22,502 nt of DNA from Cylindrobasidium torrendii FP15055 ss-10 (lineage: Eukaryota; Basidiomycota; Agaricomycetes; Agaricales; Physalacriaceae). Under the pieces are notes generated by a model, which did not search any database, was not told the DNA's origin, and was given only the letters and a program-made list of their open reading frames with translations. The position numbers were made by a program, and so were the translations under genes. Shown here piece by piece: positions 10,266-19,756 of this stretch. Each line of letters starts with the position of its first letter. Within the stretch, counting starts at the first letter, position 1. The DNA is taken from positions 1 through 22,502 of the forward strand of contig KN880767.1 of the NCBI GenBank assembly GCA_000934385.1, written 5' to 3'.

Positions 10266-12957
10266 CTAATCGAGGCCATAGGTATCACGGAATGTATTGT
10301 GGAAAGTCATAGAAGTGGATGGAGTGTGTGTAGTAGCAGGGGAAGTCCGTGTACTCGAGGACGATGGCACGGCAGTTTGGGATGGAGATGAGGATGGATA
10401 GAACAAATGAGCGGCATGCTGACCATACGAGTTCCAATTATATGGGAATGCGGCGGGATTTGTGTTTGCGGCTCCCGGGAATGCATAGTGGTGGAAAGAA
10501 GTCGGGGATGCGGCGTAATGCGGCCTATTCGAGTGCGACGAGGCCGCTGGCAGTGCCGGTGACAAAGGCCATGGATGTTGTGAGTAAACCGGATGGCTGG
10601 TCGACGGCATCGTAGGTCCTTCGATGTTTGTGGTGGGAATTGAAGCATGGGTGGTGGAGGAAGGAATCGAAGTGTACTGAATTGAAGTTGCACCTCGGGT
10701 TTGGCCTCGTGCCATCAACGAACCTGCGACGTGTACATCTTGCCTTTGCACCATCGCTTGTGCCGAGGGCTGAGGTTGTGTGTCGCTGTTCGCCAGCGCC
10801 GCAACAGTGTGAGCATTTCGACGCTGCCGCATCCGTGATGGATTGCTGAGACCTTCATCAGATGTTGGTATTGGCGCCTTTCGTTTGCGGGTTGCTTTTG
10901 ACTCGGGAAGCTCTGGGATATCCAACTCGGCCAGCAACTTGAACAGGTCGTCGGCATAACGCGTCGCCCACTTCCACTGACCTGCCAGAACACGATCAAA
11001 CTTGGCGCGATCGTCTTTGAACGGGCCCACCGACGCCAAAAGGTCAACCGTCTTGTTGCACAGGATACCCGAGGCACCCCATGGTACATTTGGAAAGTGC
11101 TCCTTTTTGACTCGCTGACGCCAGTTCTGCAGTTGGACTTGCACCAGCAATTGTGGGTCTCCCTTCTTGATATTTGTGCGACGTGAGGCCTTCTTGAATG
11201 GACCGGGGCGCGTACGGTCGAGCAGTTTTGGGCAGCAAAGGTCGCAACATTCGGCAGTGGGTGCTGAAGGTGCGTCAGCAATTTGTGCATTGGAACACAG
11301 CCAGACTGACCAATCGTATCATTATGATAGATTCCCTTGAGGACAAGACGGCGGCATACACCAGTCTGGACAAGAACAAGTAGTCCTTCATCAGTTGCTT
11401 CAGCATTACAAGGTGGTTGGTCTCTCTTCCAGATAGTGTCCGTCATTCCTGAGATCCATCCCCTTTCAAGGCCCCTCGATATCGCATACTGCTTGACGAC
11501 TTTCTTGTCGCGCCCGCCCGAGCCGCCAAGCTTTGACTTGCGTTTCGCTTTCCCCGTCTTCGCTTTCCCCTTTCCTTTTGTCTTCTCAGCTGTACTCTCT
11601 TCCTCTGCTGATACTTCCCACAGATCCGTGTTGAATGCGGCACGCTCCACTAGAAGAACAGCCAGACCGACTCGTCCAAGTCCGCGTGCCGCGCGCCCAG
11701 CTCGTTGCACAAACGATGACACCGTCCCAGGGAGCTTCCACTGAACCACCACATCGATGTTTGGGATATTGCAGCCCTAAGAAACTATCAGCCATTTGTA
11801 CATGGTAAGTACATGCACACATACCATCCCCGCTGCATCCGTACAAACCAGAACACGAATTTGACCCTCACGAACAGCTTGCATGGCAGCGGCTCGATAC
11901 TCTTTCGAATGTGCGGCGTTATAAGGGCGAACCAGACCCATCGAGCGGAGGTGTGTGGGTAGGAGAGAGTTCAGGTGGTCTTCGATTTCGGTACCCTGTG
12001 CAATGCTGTCGGCATATACCCAGGTGAGTGGAATTTCGTCTGGTTTATTGATGCCTTTTGGGATAACAAAGTCTAGGTCGCGATAGGTGTTCATGGGATG
12101 CTCTATCGAGCGGACGACTAAAGATACATTGGGGCGGTCGTTGCCCACGTCGATGTCAACATAGCCATCCTGGCCATCCCGCTTGTCGAAGTCGAGTTTT
12201 GAGAGTACGTCGCGCTTGACACGCCCCGAGAGTGTAGCTGACATGGCAACAATAGATGTCTTTGGAGGTAGGTGTCCGCGAACTTGACCCAAGCCACCGT
12301 ATAGCTTGCGGAAGTCGGCACCCCAGTGCGACACAACATGGGCTTCATCAACAATGACGGAGAGGACCTTTCGCGTGAACGTTGAGTTGCGCATGACAAT
12401 GTCGGAGAAGCGTCTGGACAGGAGAAGCTCGGGGGAGATGAGGATGATTTGGTATTCGCCGTCAATGATCTTTTGCAGTGCCTCGGGAGAGCAGCCGCCA
12501 TGGCTGCTGTTGATGGCGATGGCGTTGAGCTTGTACTCGTCACGAAAGGTGTTCACCTAGAGCAACATTATGGTGAGGTTTTTCAGTCATTTGCATTGGG
12601 ACACACCATTTCGTCCTGCAATGCAATTAAAGGCGAGACCATAATGCTAACACGACCTTCAGCAGCGGGATGCGCGAACGGACCGGCCGCGACGCAGGTT
12701 TTCCCAAACCCGGTATATGCGTGAAGACAGACATCGCGCCCTTGAAGCTGGGCTGTCATTGCAGCAACCTGTGCGTCGCGCGGCTTATGCTGCCAGCCCC
12801 ATTTTTGCTGACATAGCTCGCCTAGGTTCTTAAGCTCCTCGTTGGTAGGGATGTGTGGTGGTGGTAGGATGGGTTCTGATTGGGGTGATTTTCGCTTCAT
12901 TCCGCGCCCGCGTCGGCGGCGGGCAGTGTCTTTGCGAGGAAGAGATGGTGCAGCCAT
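10266..12957 (-). CDS. RecQ-type DEAH helicase of the transposon
   Basis: This is an ATP-dependent superfamily 2 DNA helicase, expected to unwind DNA in the 3'-5' direction. Exons in transcription order are 12957-12607, 12556-11825, 11776-11311 and 11263-10266, with introns of 50, 48 and 47 bp, giving 848 aa. Visible motifs are WGWQHKPRDAQ (motif 0, about 53-63), AYTGFGKT (Walker A, 80-87), VSPLIALQDEM (Ia), DEAH (187-190), SATL (223-226), TDAAGMGCNIPNID (motif V, spanning intron 2) and QRAGRAAR (motif VI, 385-392). A RecQ zinc subdomain follows: CRRLVL, then CCDLCC at 522-527 across intron 3. HRDC is not seen. The last 200 or so residues are Ser/Pro/His-rich. No motif is missing, so it is probably functional. 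Met20 (12900) is an alternative start. Its role in transposition is inferred from its place inside the termini. Confidence 0.9.
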
Positions 12958-13010
12958 CAGTGTCTTAGTTCATGGGCTACGATCATATTGAATCTAACCT
13001 TCCTTTGATC
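12901..13010. promoter_or_regulatory. Compact divergent promoter of the transposon genes
   Basis: The two genes are head to head. Their outermost ATGs (12957 leftward, 12972 rightward) are 14 bp apart. If the next in-frame Mets are used (12900 and 13011), the gap is 110 bp. All of the shared 5' control sequence therefore fits in this short interval or overlaps the coding ends. No TATA box is evident. Confidence 0.5.
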
Positions 13011-16000
13011 ATGTCGTCGAATCTGAGCTGTTCCCCCGTGACAGCCAAAGGTGTCGAGGGCGAGAGCGGCATTGATGAGCCATTTGCCAATACGCAGACC
13101 AGTGCACTGTTCAATTTGGACCAGTTGCTTTCATTTTCGCCTGGCTCTCAGTCACGGTCGCCATCGCAGTCACCGCCCCCATCGCCGCTTGGACACAAGG
13201 CATCTCTATCAGCACTTTCGGTTCGGTGGCCCTTTGAGGTGCCCAATCCATCCACTCCGGACAATTCCAAGCCCATCGACCTAGTGGCACTCACCTCGTC
13301 TGGGCCAATTGCGAGTTCGCCAATCCGGGGCAGGAACAAGAAGGAGAGAATGATGTCAAGGAAACAGAAAGGACTGAAGCATCGTGCTCGGAATGCAGAA
13401 ATACGAAAGAAAGAGAAAGAGGTAGCAAAAGAGAGCAAGCGGAAGGCACAGAAGGAGATGAGTGTGCGGCGCGGCTTGCACCAGGCGCGCGATAATACAC
13501 CTCTCTTCAAGCACGTACTCGCTTTACTTAAATCCAACCAAGTCAAGTTCAGCGAGCTTGTGTTCTACGTTCTCGACCCAGCACACAAGCAAGGCCTCAT
13601 TCGCTATCATGAGTTTCTGCGACCTCCTTCAAATGTAACCCGTACGCTCAGCCTCATTTACCGAGCATCACGAGATACTGTGCATGATTGGACTGTGGGG
13701 ATTGTTAGCCGCAATATTCGACGCGAGGCTCGTGCCATTACTGCCAGTCAGGCTCTGCAAACTCACCATCGCGCTCTCGGTGGCAAGTTCTTCACCCAGT
13801 TTCGCCCCGACAATCTCAGGAAGCGCCTGCAGCTTGTCATGCCAACAACCTGGAAAATCATCACCTCAGTCGCAACCAATCCAAAGTACGAGAAGAGCTA
13901 TGGACCAGCACGCCAAGCGCGGAGAAATAATGTGAGTAACGGCAGCCACCCCATCTAACATGTCACATACTAATGAGCTATCCAGGTCCTCACCTCGTCG
14001 CTTATGCAGCTTCTTTCCGAATGGAGTCAAAAGAACAACCTCTGGAAGAAGGTCATAACTCTGTACTGCTACGCAACTGGGGCACAGCGCCAGAATGTAG
14101 AGGTGCTGTCGCATATAGGGCTCGCAGAGACATACAAGGGCATGACAGATACCAAAGTGCGCCATGCCAAGAAGACAGCAGCCAGTGTGACGCTTGAGGA
14201 CATAGAGGAAGCAGCCCAACAAGATGCTTGTGGCAAAGCGAGTGTAAAGAAAGGAACCTTGCGGCAGCTTTCCGATGACATGCATGAGGTGAGTAGATAT
14301 CTTGAATGCTTGCTTGCATCATCTGATAGGTGTTCGTTAGACATCCAAGGCGCTTGCAAGCACCGGGCTATTTGCCTGCGTGTACGACAATATTAACATA
14401 TATTCCAAAATTGCCGAACAACTCATTGGTCGGAAAGGTATGTATTATCTTATATATTTCATCAAATCTTAGTATCGGCAGATGCGCAGGAGAATGGTAC
14501 TACTGCTACTATCTATCCGCTCTGGAAGGCCAACCTCAGCGACATGAAGACCACTGAACTGATCGATGCCTTTGAGAAAGCCACGCCACTCGAGATCGAC
14601 GACATTATTCACTCGCCAACTGAGTCTCAAGATTTCCGTACCTGTTTGGTGCATACAATACTTCGTATCATCATTCATAATGGTGGACCTTCCTTCGACC
14701 GCTTCCGCACCGAGCTTGACAAGAGCCAGCCAACGACAGACTTCAAGATCGACGTACACAAAACCGAGATGCATCCCACGCCAGCATGGCAAATTGACGA
14801 GTCCACTATTGTGGGAAATGCCGAGTTCCTTGAGACACTGTATGATCATCTCGGACTTCGCGCAGCGCAGGACTTCCCCGATACTGTTCGCTTCGTTGCT
14901 GGCGATCAGCTCTCGGTCACGCGAATCGATTCACTTGTTAACATCCGTGCAGGACAAGAGGGTGGATTTGGAGGCTTCCGCTGGGTTGTCACTATGCTAG
15001 GCAACTTTCACGCAAAGATTGCGGACACGCACGGCTTCTTTGAGGTTCATTGGGGTGCTGGCGTGCGAAACCCTGGCAGCCTTCATTTCCATAACACCAT
15101 TCTCGACCGTATTCCTATCACGCTTTCGAGTCTTCCCCCCTTCCAAACATGCCGTGACCTCATTTTCCTTTCGCTTTATGCACGCATACTCGATTGTCTC
15201 ATTCTAATCTCAGGAAAAGGATCTATAGATGAGATTGTGACGGAGGAAACCACGTTTGCCAACCTTTATAGATTCGCAGAGCGCATCTATGAGCGGTTTG
15301 TTGATGTTGATATGGTTGAAGTGTTACGGGACGAGCGTGCAAACGCAAAATCAAAGGGCAAAGATCCTACCAAGGAGAAGAAGGGTGATATGGTGTTCGA
15401 GAATGCGGTTCTCTTCCTGCGAGACGCACTTATCTCACGCGAGTTCACCGATGCCATCAAGGCCGGTGATTCTGGCCGTGTATTTATGGTGCTAAAGGTC
15501 TGGGCGCTGGGATTTCGCGGTAACGGGCGCACAAAGTACGCTTATGAGATGCTGAGTGTGATCCATCGCATGACCACAGTTTGGCCCAAACCTATTGTGT
15601 ATGTGCTATTCCAAATTCATGTGCATTGGCTGACTTTTTATAAGCGAAATTGTTATGAATAACTGGCTGGTGAACACAACTGGAAACCCAAACTCTTTTC
15701 TTGAGGCCGACCGCGCTCAAGAACATACAAATTATTGGATCAAGGTAACACTTGTTTTAAGAATCTAATCTATGAGCTGCTTTTCACAACACATTGCAGA
15801 AATTCTACAATGCTCATTCCAGCAATGCCTCATGGGATTGGCTGGGAATGATCACTCCATGCATTGGCATCCTGCGCGACCTAACGCGCAGCCTGAACGG
15901 CTATCTCGGTGCCGATCTTGGGACGAAGCACCAGTCACCTGACCGCACCACCGATATCCAGACACTCATGACCAGTCTGCGCCGTTACCAAGTCCACGAC

Positions 16001-16471
16001 ATCATTCGTGGCCGGGTTCTTGATGGCGACGCTCAGGTGGTTGATGCCTTGACCCAAGGTCTTGCAACATTGACCGATGGGTCAGACAATCCGCTCGACA
16101 ACTACAACGCCACATTTGTGCGTCTCCAGTCACGCCAACACCTGCAGCCTCTATTCCCCGTGACACCGTCCTCATCTACACCAGTGGTGCCTGCACCTGC
16201 CGCTTCCTTGTCTACGGTTCTTCTCAATGACCCCGACACAAATCCGGTTACAAGCATTGTCGGTGACCAAGAACTAGTCAGCACAATTGAAGTCACCGAA
16301 AATGCATCAGACTCTAGTGACGACGAGTCGGAAGCGGAACCCGAAGATATAATTTTCTCTGGGTGTGATGCGACACTTTCTCTCCTCCCAGACGAAGATG
16401 TCGGCCTCGACATGGATCTCATGGATGATTTTGAAGATTCTGGCTCGGAATTAGACAGTGATGTAGACTAG
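12972..16471 (+). CDS. DUF6589 protein, candidate transposase
   Basis: Exons are 12972-13931, 13986-14288, 14341-14437, 14482-15598, 15645-15744 and 15800-16471; introns are 44-55 bp; the product is 1,082 aa (1,069 aa from the ATG at 13011). The N-terminus is Ser/Pro-rich, followed by a Lys/Arg-rich stretch (about 119-168) suited to DNA binding or nuclear import. The DUF6589 core is recognised from VYDNINIYSKIAEQ (435-448) with DAQENGTTATIYPL across intron 3, then VAGDQLSVTR (D595), GNFHAKIADTHGFFEVHWG (628-646) and NNWLVNTTGNPNSFLEADRAQEH (831-853). The C-terminus is acidic (about 1,030-1,082). DUF6589 has no assigned function that I can cite. D437, D595 and E846 sit where a split RNase H-like DDE core could place them; this is a hypothesis. 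All six exons splice in frame, so the gene is intact. Confidence 0.9.
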
Positions 16472-16574
16472 ACATGATAGTTCAGTGGTATATATCTCAT
16501 CTAAATATTTTGGAAGCCTCCCAGACCCTTGTCACCGGATTTTGACCAAATCACCAATTTCGCGACGTTCAAAC
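16472..16574. other. 3' flank of the DUF6589 gene inside the transposon
   Basis: Short non-coding stretch between the TAG stop and the right subterminal repeat. It is AT-rich at 16480-16515 and presumably holds the polyadenylation site. No further gene is seen. Confidence 0.6.
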
Positions 16575-16649
16575 GGCTAAGTCATTCGTCACAGAGCGTT
16601 ACATGGTGTTACCCCCGATGTCACGGCTCAAGGTTCCCAGCCGCTTCGC
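16575..16649 (-). repeat. Right subterminal inverted repeat
   Basis: Partner of 9977-10050. On the plus strand it begins GGCTAAGTCATTCG, passes through GGCTCAAGG near 16625, and ends CCCAGCCGCTTCGC, in the same order and with nearly the same spacing as the reverse complement of the left arm. Confidence 0.7.
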
Positions 16650-16681
16650 CAACCGGAAATAGCGCAGCCCGGCCCGGCGAA

Positions 16682-16700
16682 GCGGATGGTCACGAGCCTA
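16682..16700 (-). repeat. Right terminal inverted repeat
   Basis: On the reverse strand it reads TAGGCTCGTGACCATCCGC, matching the left terminus at 14 of 19 positions. It abuts the right target-site duplication. Confidence 0.82.
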
Positions 16701-16709
16701 CTTTCCTAT
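16701..16709. repeat. Right target-site duplication, CTTTCCTAT
   Basis: Exact repeat of 9823-9831. It is followed by GTTTTATGTCTTTCACCCCGC, which continues the paralogous 3' flank seen at 2806-2826. Confidence 0.88.
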
Positions 16710-16793
16710 GTTTTATGTCTTTCACCCCGCTACATGTGCACCTGATGTGTATTGATTGTTTTCCCATTGTTTCATCGACTCGAGAAAATTGCT

Positions 16794-16953
16794 ATCGTAC
16801 TCTATGGTACATGCCGCGATACTGTAGGTTGATGGAAACAGGGCGTGCTATGTCAATTGGCAAGCATTTATTGGTGTCTGATGCAAGCACTTTTCTTAGA
16901 CTGACTTCCAGCTCCTGCGCCATATACGCATCCTGTGAGCAGTCAATAATGTC
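16794..16953. other. 160 bp segment absent from the unit 1 paralogue
   Basis: Flanking sequence is colinear with 2875-2930 (GACTCGAGAAAA.TGCT before it, CAGGGAGGAAGAAG after it), but unit 1 has nothing between the two. No terminal repeats or target duplication are visible, so insertion here and deletion in unit 1 are equally possible. Confidence 0.6.
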
Positions 16954-17312
16954 CAGGGAGGAAGAAGGAAAGCATCATGGAACCGGGTTGCTCTAATCAG
17001 TGCTCGTTTCCTCAGATAAAACCTTGTGGCACACGTATTCTGGTCCACTTCCGCCAACATTTTCATGACTCGTTGGAAAATACATCTACTTATCACATTA
17101 GAGCACATTTCACCAGTACCATTACGACCTCCGCCTCAAAGCTCACGCAGTCGAGTTGAACAGCTACGGCCGTCGAAGTTTGCATTCCGTCGACGCTCAC
17201 TACTCCGTGATATACGACCAGTACTTACTTTGCAAGGAAATCATCCGAGGGCTTGCTCGAATCGTCATTTTCTTCAAAAACCGCGCGAGGAAGCACGCGA
17301 CATACTACTACT
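16954..17312. other. Upstream region of gene X in unit 2
   Basis: Moderately conserved with 2893-3213 and lacking a convincing gene. Short open frames here are not shared with the paralogous stretch, so I treat it as 5' flank of the reading frame at 17313. Confidence 0.5.
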
Positions 17313-17672
17313 ATGGGCTCACGCTCTCCCCTCCGAGCTCAAAAGCGACAGCATACAGTTCTCCAACATCATGCTGCACTCCCCGTCGCAGCCTCCGACA
17401 ATGAACGTGTAAACTATGTCCTTGCTGAGCGCGCGCGGGGAGAAGACAGGCTCGTAGGACGTGTCATAGCACTGCAGGCGCACGTCAAGCTCCTTCGACC
17501 GTACATCTCATCGGAATGGCTCCAAATCCTCATAGAAAAGGCTGGAGGGTGCAGTGGTCGCACAGGACTTGCTGTCTATTCCTCGAGAACGCAGCGTGCT
17601 TTCACGGTTGCGCGCTATCCAAACGGTCAAGTAGATATAAGGAGATGGGAAGGGGAAGACGTACGAAGTTAG
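17313..17672 (+). CDS. Gene X, hypothetical protein
   Basis: A 119-codon frame from ATGGGCTCACG to TAG. The family is not recognised. The middle part is regular and soluble: ERARGEDRLVGRVIALQAHV (about 38-57), then SSEWLQILIEKAGG and ARYPNGQVDIRRWEGED. The paralogous sequence at 3214 is broken, so this is the better-preserved copy. A short 3' exon is possible: GTACGA at 17661 could splice to TTTAG at 17740-17744, and the resulting tail (GLVDVRLRLRRTNH, then a stop) has a similar counterpart after the same junction in unit 1. No signal peptide or membrane segment is seen. Confidence 0.45.
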   Translation: MGSRSPLRAQKRQHTVLQHHAALPVAASDNERVNYVLAERARGEDRLVGRVIALQAHVKLLRPYISSEWLQILIEKAGGCSGRTGLAVYSSRTQRAFTVARYPNGQVDIRRWEGEDVRS

Positions 17673-17708
17673 TGCAGGAAGACTGGCTATACCACCTGTA
17701 TCTCATGT

Positions 17709-18405
17709 TCAATCCGACATTTTCATCCTTCTCACTATCTTTAGGGCTTGGTCGATGTTCGACTTCGTTTGCGCAGGACGAACCATTGACTTGAGGGTGC
17801 AATTGGTTAAAGAAGCCAAGACTCTTGGAGTAGAAAAGCTTGCGGCCAGCGCCGACTCTGTTCCCAGACCCCATGAATACGCCCATGCACGCAGGATGTA
17901 CGTGGGTGACGCCGAGTCCAATAAGTGGATAAGGATGAATCTGTCAAAATCTGGTGGAAGGATGAGTTGAAGGAATTTGGGAATTCGGGGGCAAAGAGGC
18001 GTACCGCATACACGCGATGAATCAATTTCACCAAAGCGCGAGGCTGCATACAGGGGGCCCGTGAAGGGCTGGAGACTATGCATTGTAGAGCTAATGTCAA
18101 ATCAGCATCGTTGAAGATGTCAGAGAGAGAGAGAGATGTTGATGAAGACGTACCAGGCGGCGCGGCGCAACAGGTCGCGGTCGATGTCTCCTCTGTGTCT
18201 CCTTTATGAGTACCCCACGACGTCCGAATCCGGTTGACATCGAGAGCACTCGGAGAAGATGATGAACGGTCTCGTTTGATTCGTCGCCAGACTCTGGTCT
18301 TCTTTGGTAGCTGCAAGTGCGAGTTCGAGCGCAATGGCGGGCTCTGGGACTGTATGAGACCTTGTATGTCAGAAACTGCGGTAGAAATGACTCATGTTTG
18401 CGCAC
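17709..18405 (-). pseudogene. Gene Z, reverse-strand hypothetical gene or relic in unit 2
   Basis: Homologous to reverse-strand 3587-4285. Possible exons run from the ATG at 18405 (MRKHESFLPQFLTYK), through an Arg-rich segment ending at GTACGT (intron 18153-18091, with CTGAT and a CATTAG acceptor), a short exon ending DSSRVC (intron 18004-17951), and a last exon with FILIHLLDSASPTYILRAWA, SWGLGTES and QALKIVRRMKMSD before the stop. The last two exons splice in phase. The first joins only in conflicting frames, so it is probably broken. Family not recognised; product may be soluble with a hydrophobic stretch. Confidence 0.35.
18122..18135 (+). repeat. Short GA microsatellite
   Basis: A run of seven GA units (TC on the coding strand) inside the first conserved intron-like gap of gene Z. 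The unit 1 paralogue lacks the run, so it is a later expansion. Confidence 0.7.
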
Positions 18406-18670
18406 CTAGAAGTATCCCAGCCGAAACGCTGGAGCGTGAGGATATGCGCCTTCCCAAAAGCAAATCTACGGTCCCTCCAAAGAACGGTTTTCTTGGTTCA
18501 TCATCGCAGTTCTTGGTCCAGCATAACGAAGAATAAGGCCCATTTTGACATCAAAGGCGACAGCGTGGTTTGACACTTTCGTTTTGGGTCGGTGGGTCAG
18601 ACCGTGGTGGATGCGTGAGACGGAGTCCTGTTTGCCTGCCGGCCTCGATCGCGCTTGCTTTCCTGCCATC

Positions 18671-19756
18671 ATGACCCCCGCCCACACCTCTGCGCCGTAC
18701 TACCAGTCTCAGACGCGGCCGCCGTACAATGAATACCCTAGGATGACTGTTGCCGTCCAACGGGCAGTTGAACCAACTCTCGTCGTCCCTCTAGTCCACC
18801 AACGTCGCGACTGCGCTCATGCCGATACAAAAGGGAATAGTTGCCACTATCTTCGTCGCAATCTTCGAAGCGGGACCATGGACAACAGTGGCAAAGATAC
18901 GGGCAGATGAGCTGGCGCAGTAGTCATATCCAACCAGGTGCGTTCGTCCTTCTCTGTGTGCCAAACGTCCCTTCCTTTTTCGCTTGCAACCCTGTTCTAC
19001 GCTTCTCCTCGGTATTGGATACATGTCCATATTCCACGCCACCATCCCATAGCGCATTCCTCATCGCTAGAGTAACTAATACAGCGCTGCAGACCACCTC
19101 GCGCAAACGGATCCACGCATGCACACGTATCCCTGGACGTCTACAGTTTGCCTCTGGATCGCCTAATACTCCCAACTCTGCGCGGCTATCCATGGTTCTG
19201 TGTCCGCTCGCGGCACCCTTCCTATTCCAGAGCCTTGTACAACCGGTGAATCTACATCAGAAGAAAATGTCGCCTCTGAGCAAGATGGAATAGTTCAAGC
19301 CTTAAAGTCAACAACACTGTTCCAGAACGCGTATGCGAAGTACTACGGCATCTTGTACACAACTTGAGTTTCAACAATGCAGGCGAACGACAAGAACCGC
19401 CCCGCCCTGTTCTCCATGTCCCCAAGCCGCATGCAGGAGAGGAGCAGAGCCGGCTAGCATGGACAACTTGGAACAGCGGTGGAGAACTCGGCTCGCAGCG
19501 CATCTCCTCTCTGGATCGACCTTGGACGCCTACACTATCCATCCATATTCGCAATTACTTGCACGATGAGTCCAACGCAAACTCGTTTGGGAGTGTGTGC
19601 GTTCCCGATACGCCGCAGCTCTCTGCGGGCTTCATCTTCTCGGTTGAAAGCGAGTTCCTCGGGATGACAGGGAAGTGGGACATTGTCGTGACTTCTCTGG
19701 AGTCGCGCAGTACCATCATCCTGACTTCTACCGCGGCGGCGAAGCCCACTTCGTAG
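18671..19756 (+). pseudogene. Gene Y, copy in unit 2
   Basis: The ATG at 18671 follows the leader conserved with 4561-4585. A conserved GTGCG donor-like site lies near 18938. The last frame (19364-19756, 130 codons) contains PVLHVPKPHAGEEQSR, then LSAGFIFSVESEFLGMTGKW and DIVVTSLES, and ends at TAG. It parallels ELHAGDEKR and DDFLEMTWKW in unit 1. The first exon contains the peptide GIVATIFVAIFEAGPWTTVA in a frame that does not reach the donor without a stop, so the gene is probably broken or its exon structure is more complex than could be read. Family not recognised. Confidence 0.35.

Larger units (their letters stand above)
9832..16700. mobile_element. RecQ-DUF6589 DNA transposon, 6,869 bp
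   Basis: The element is delimited by a perfect 9 bp direct repeat and by termini that read TAGACTCGCTACCATTCGT on the left and, on the reverse complement of the right end, TAGGCTCGTGACCATCCGC (14 of 19 identical, starting exactly at the duplication). A further inverted pair of about 75 bp lies inside. The unit 1 paralogue gives an empty site. Cargo is a leftward RecQ-type helicase and a rightward DUF6589 gene, divergent from the centre, both splicing to complete frames. A 9 bp duplication fits DDE transposases of the Mutator-like range, but hAT or Zisupton-like elements make 8 bp, so superfamily placement is open. Intact genes and a perfect duplication suggest fairly recent insertion. Confidence 0.88.

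Noticed and set aside
11264..11310. Apparent frameshift between two helicase reading frames near 11150-11310
   Set aside because: A 47 bp intron with GTCAGT and CTTCAG sites joins them in phase and restores the CCDLCC zinc motif.
9832..16700. Helitron interpretation because of the helicase
   Set aside because: The helicase is RecQ-type, not Pif1-like; no HUH Rep domain is present; and Helitrons leave no target duplication or terminal inverted repeats.
17755..17970. Continuation of gene X into a 71-codon frame with a KEAKTLGVEKL peptide
   Set aside because: The splice phases do not match, and substitutions relative to unit 1 are not concentrated at third codon positions; the reverse strand fits better as gene Z.
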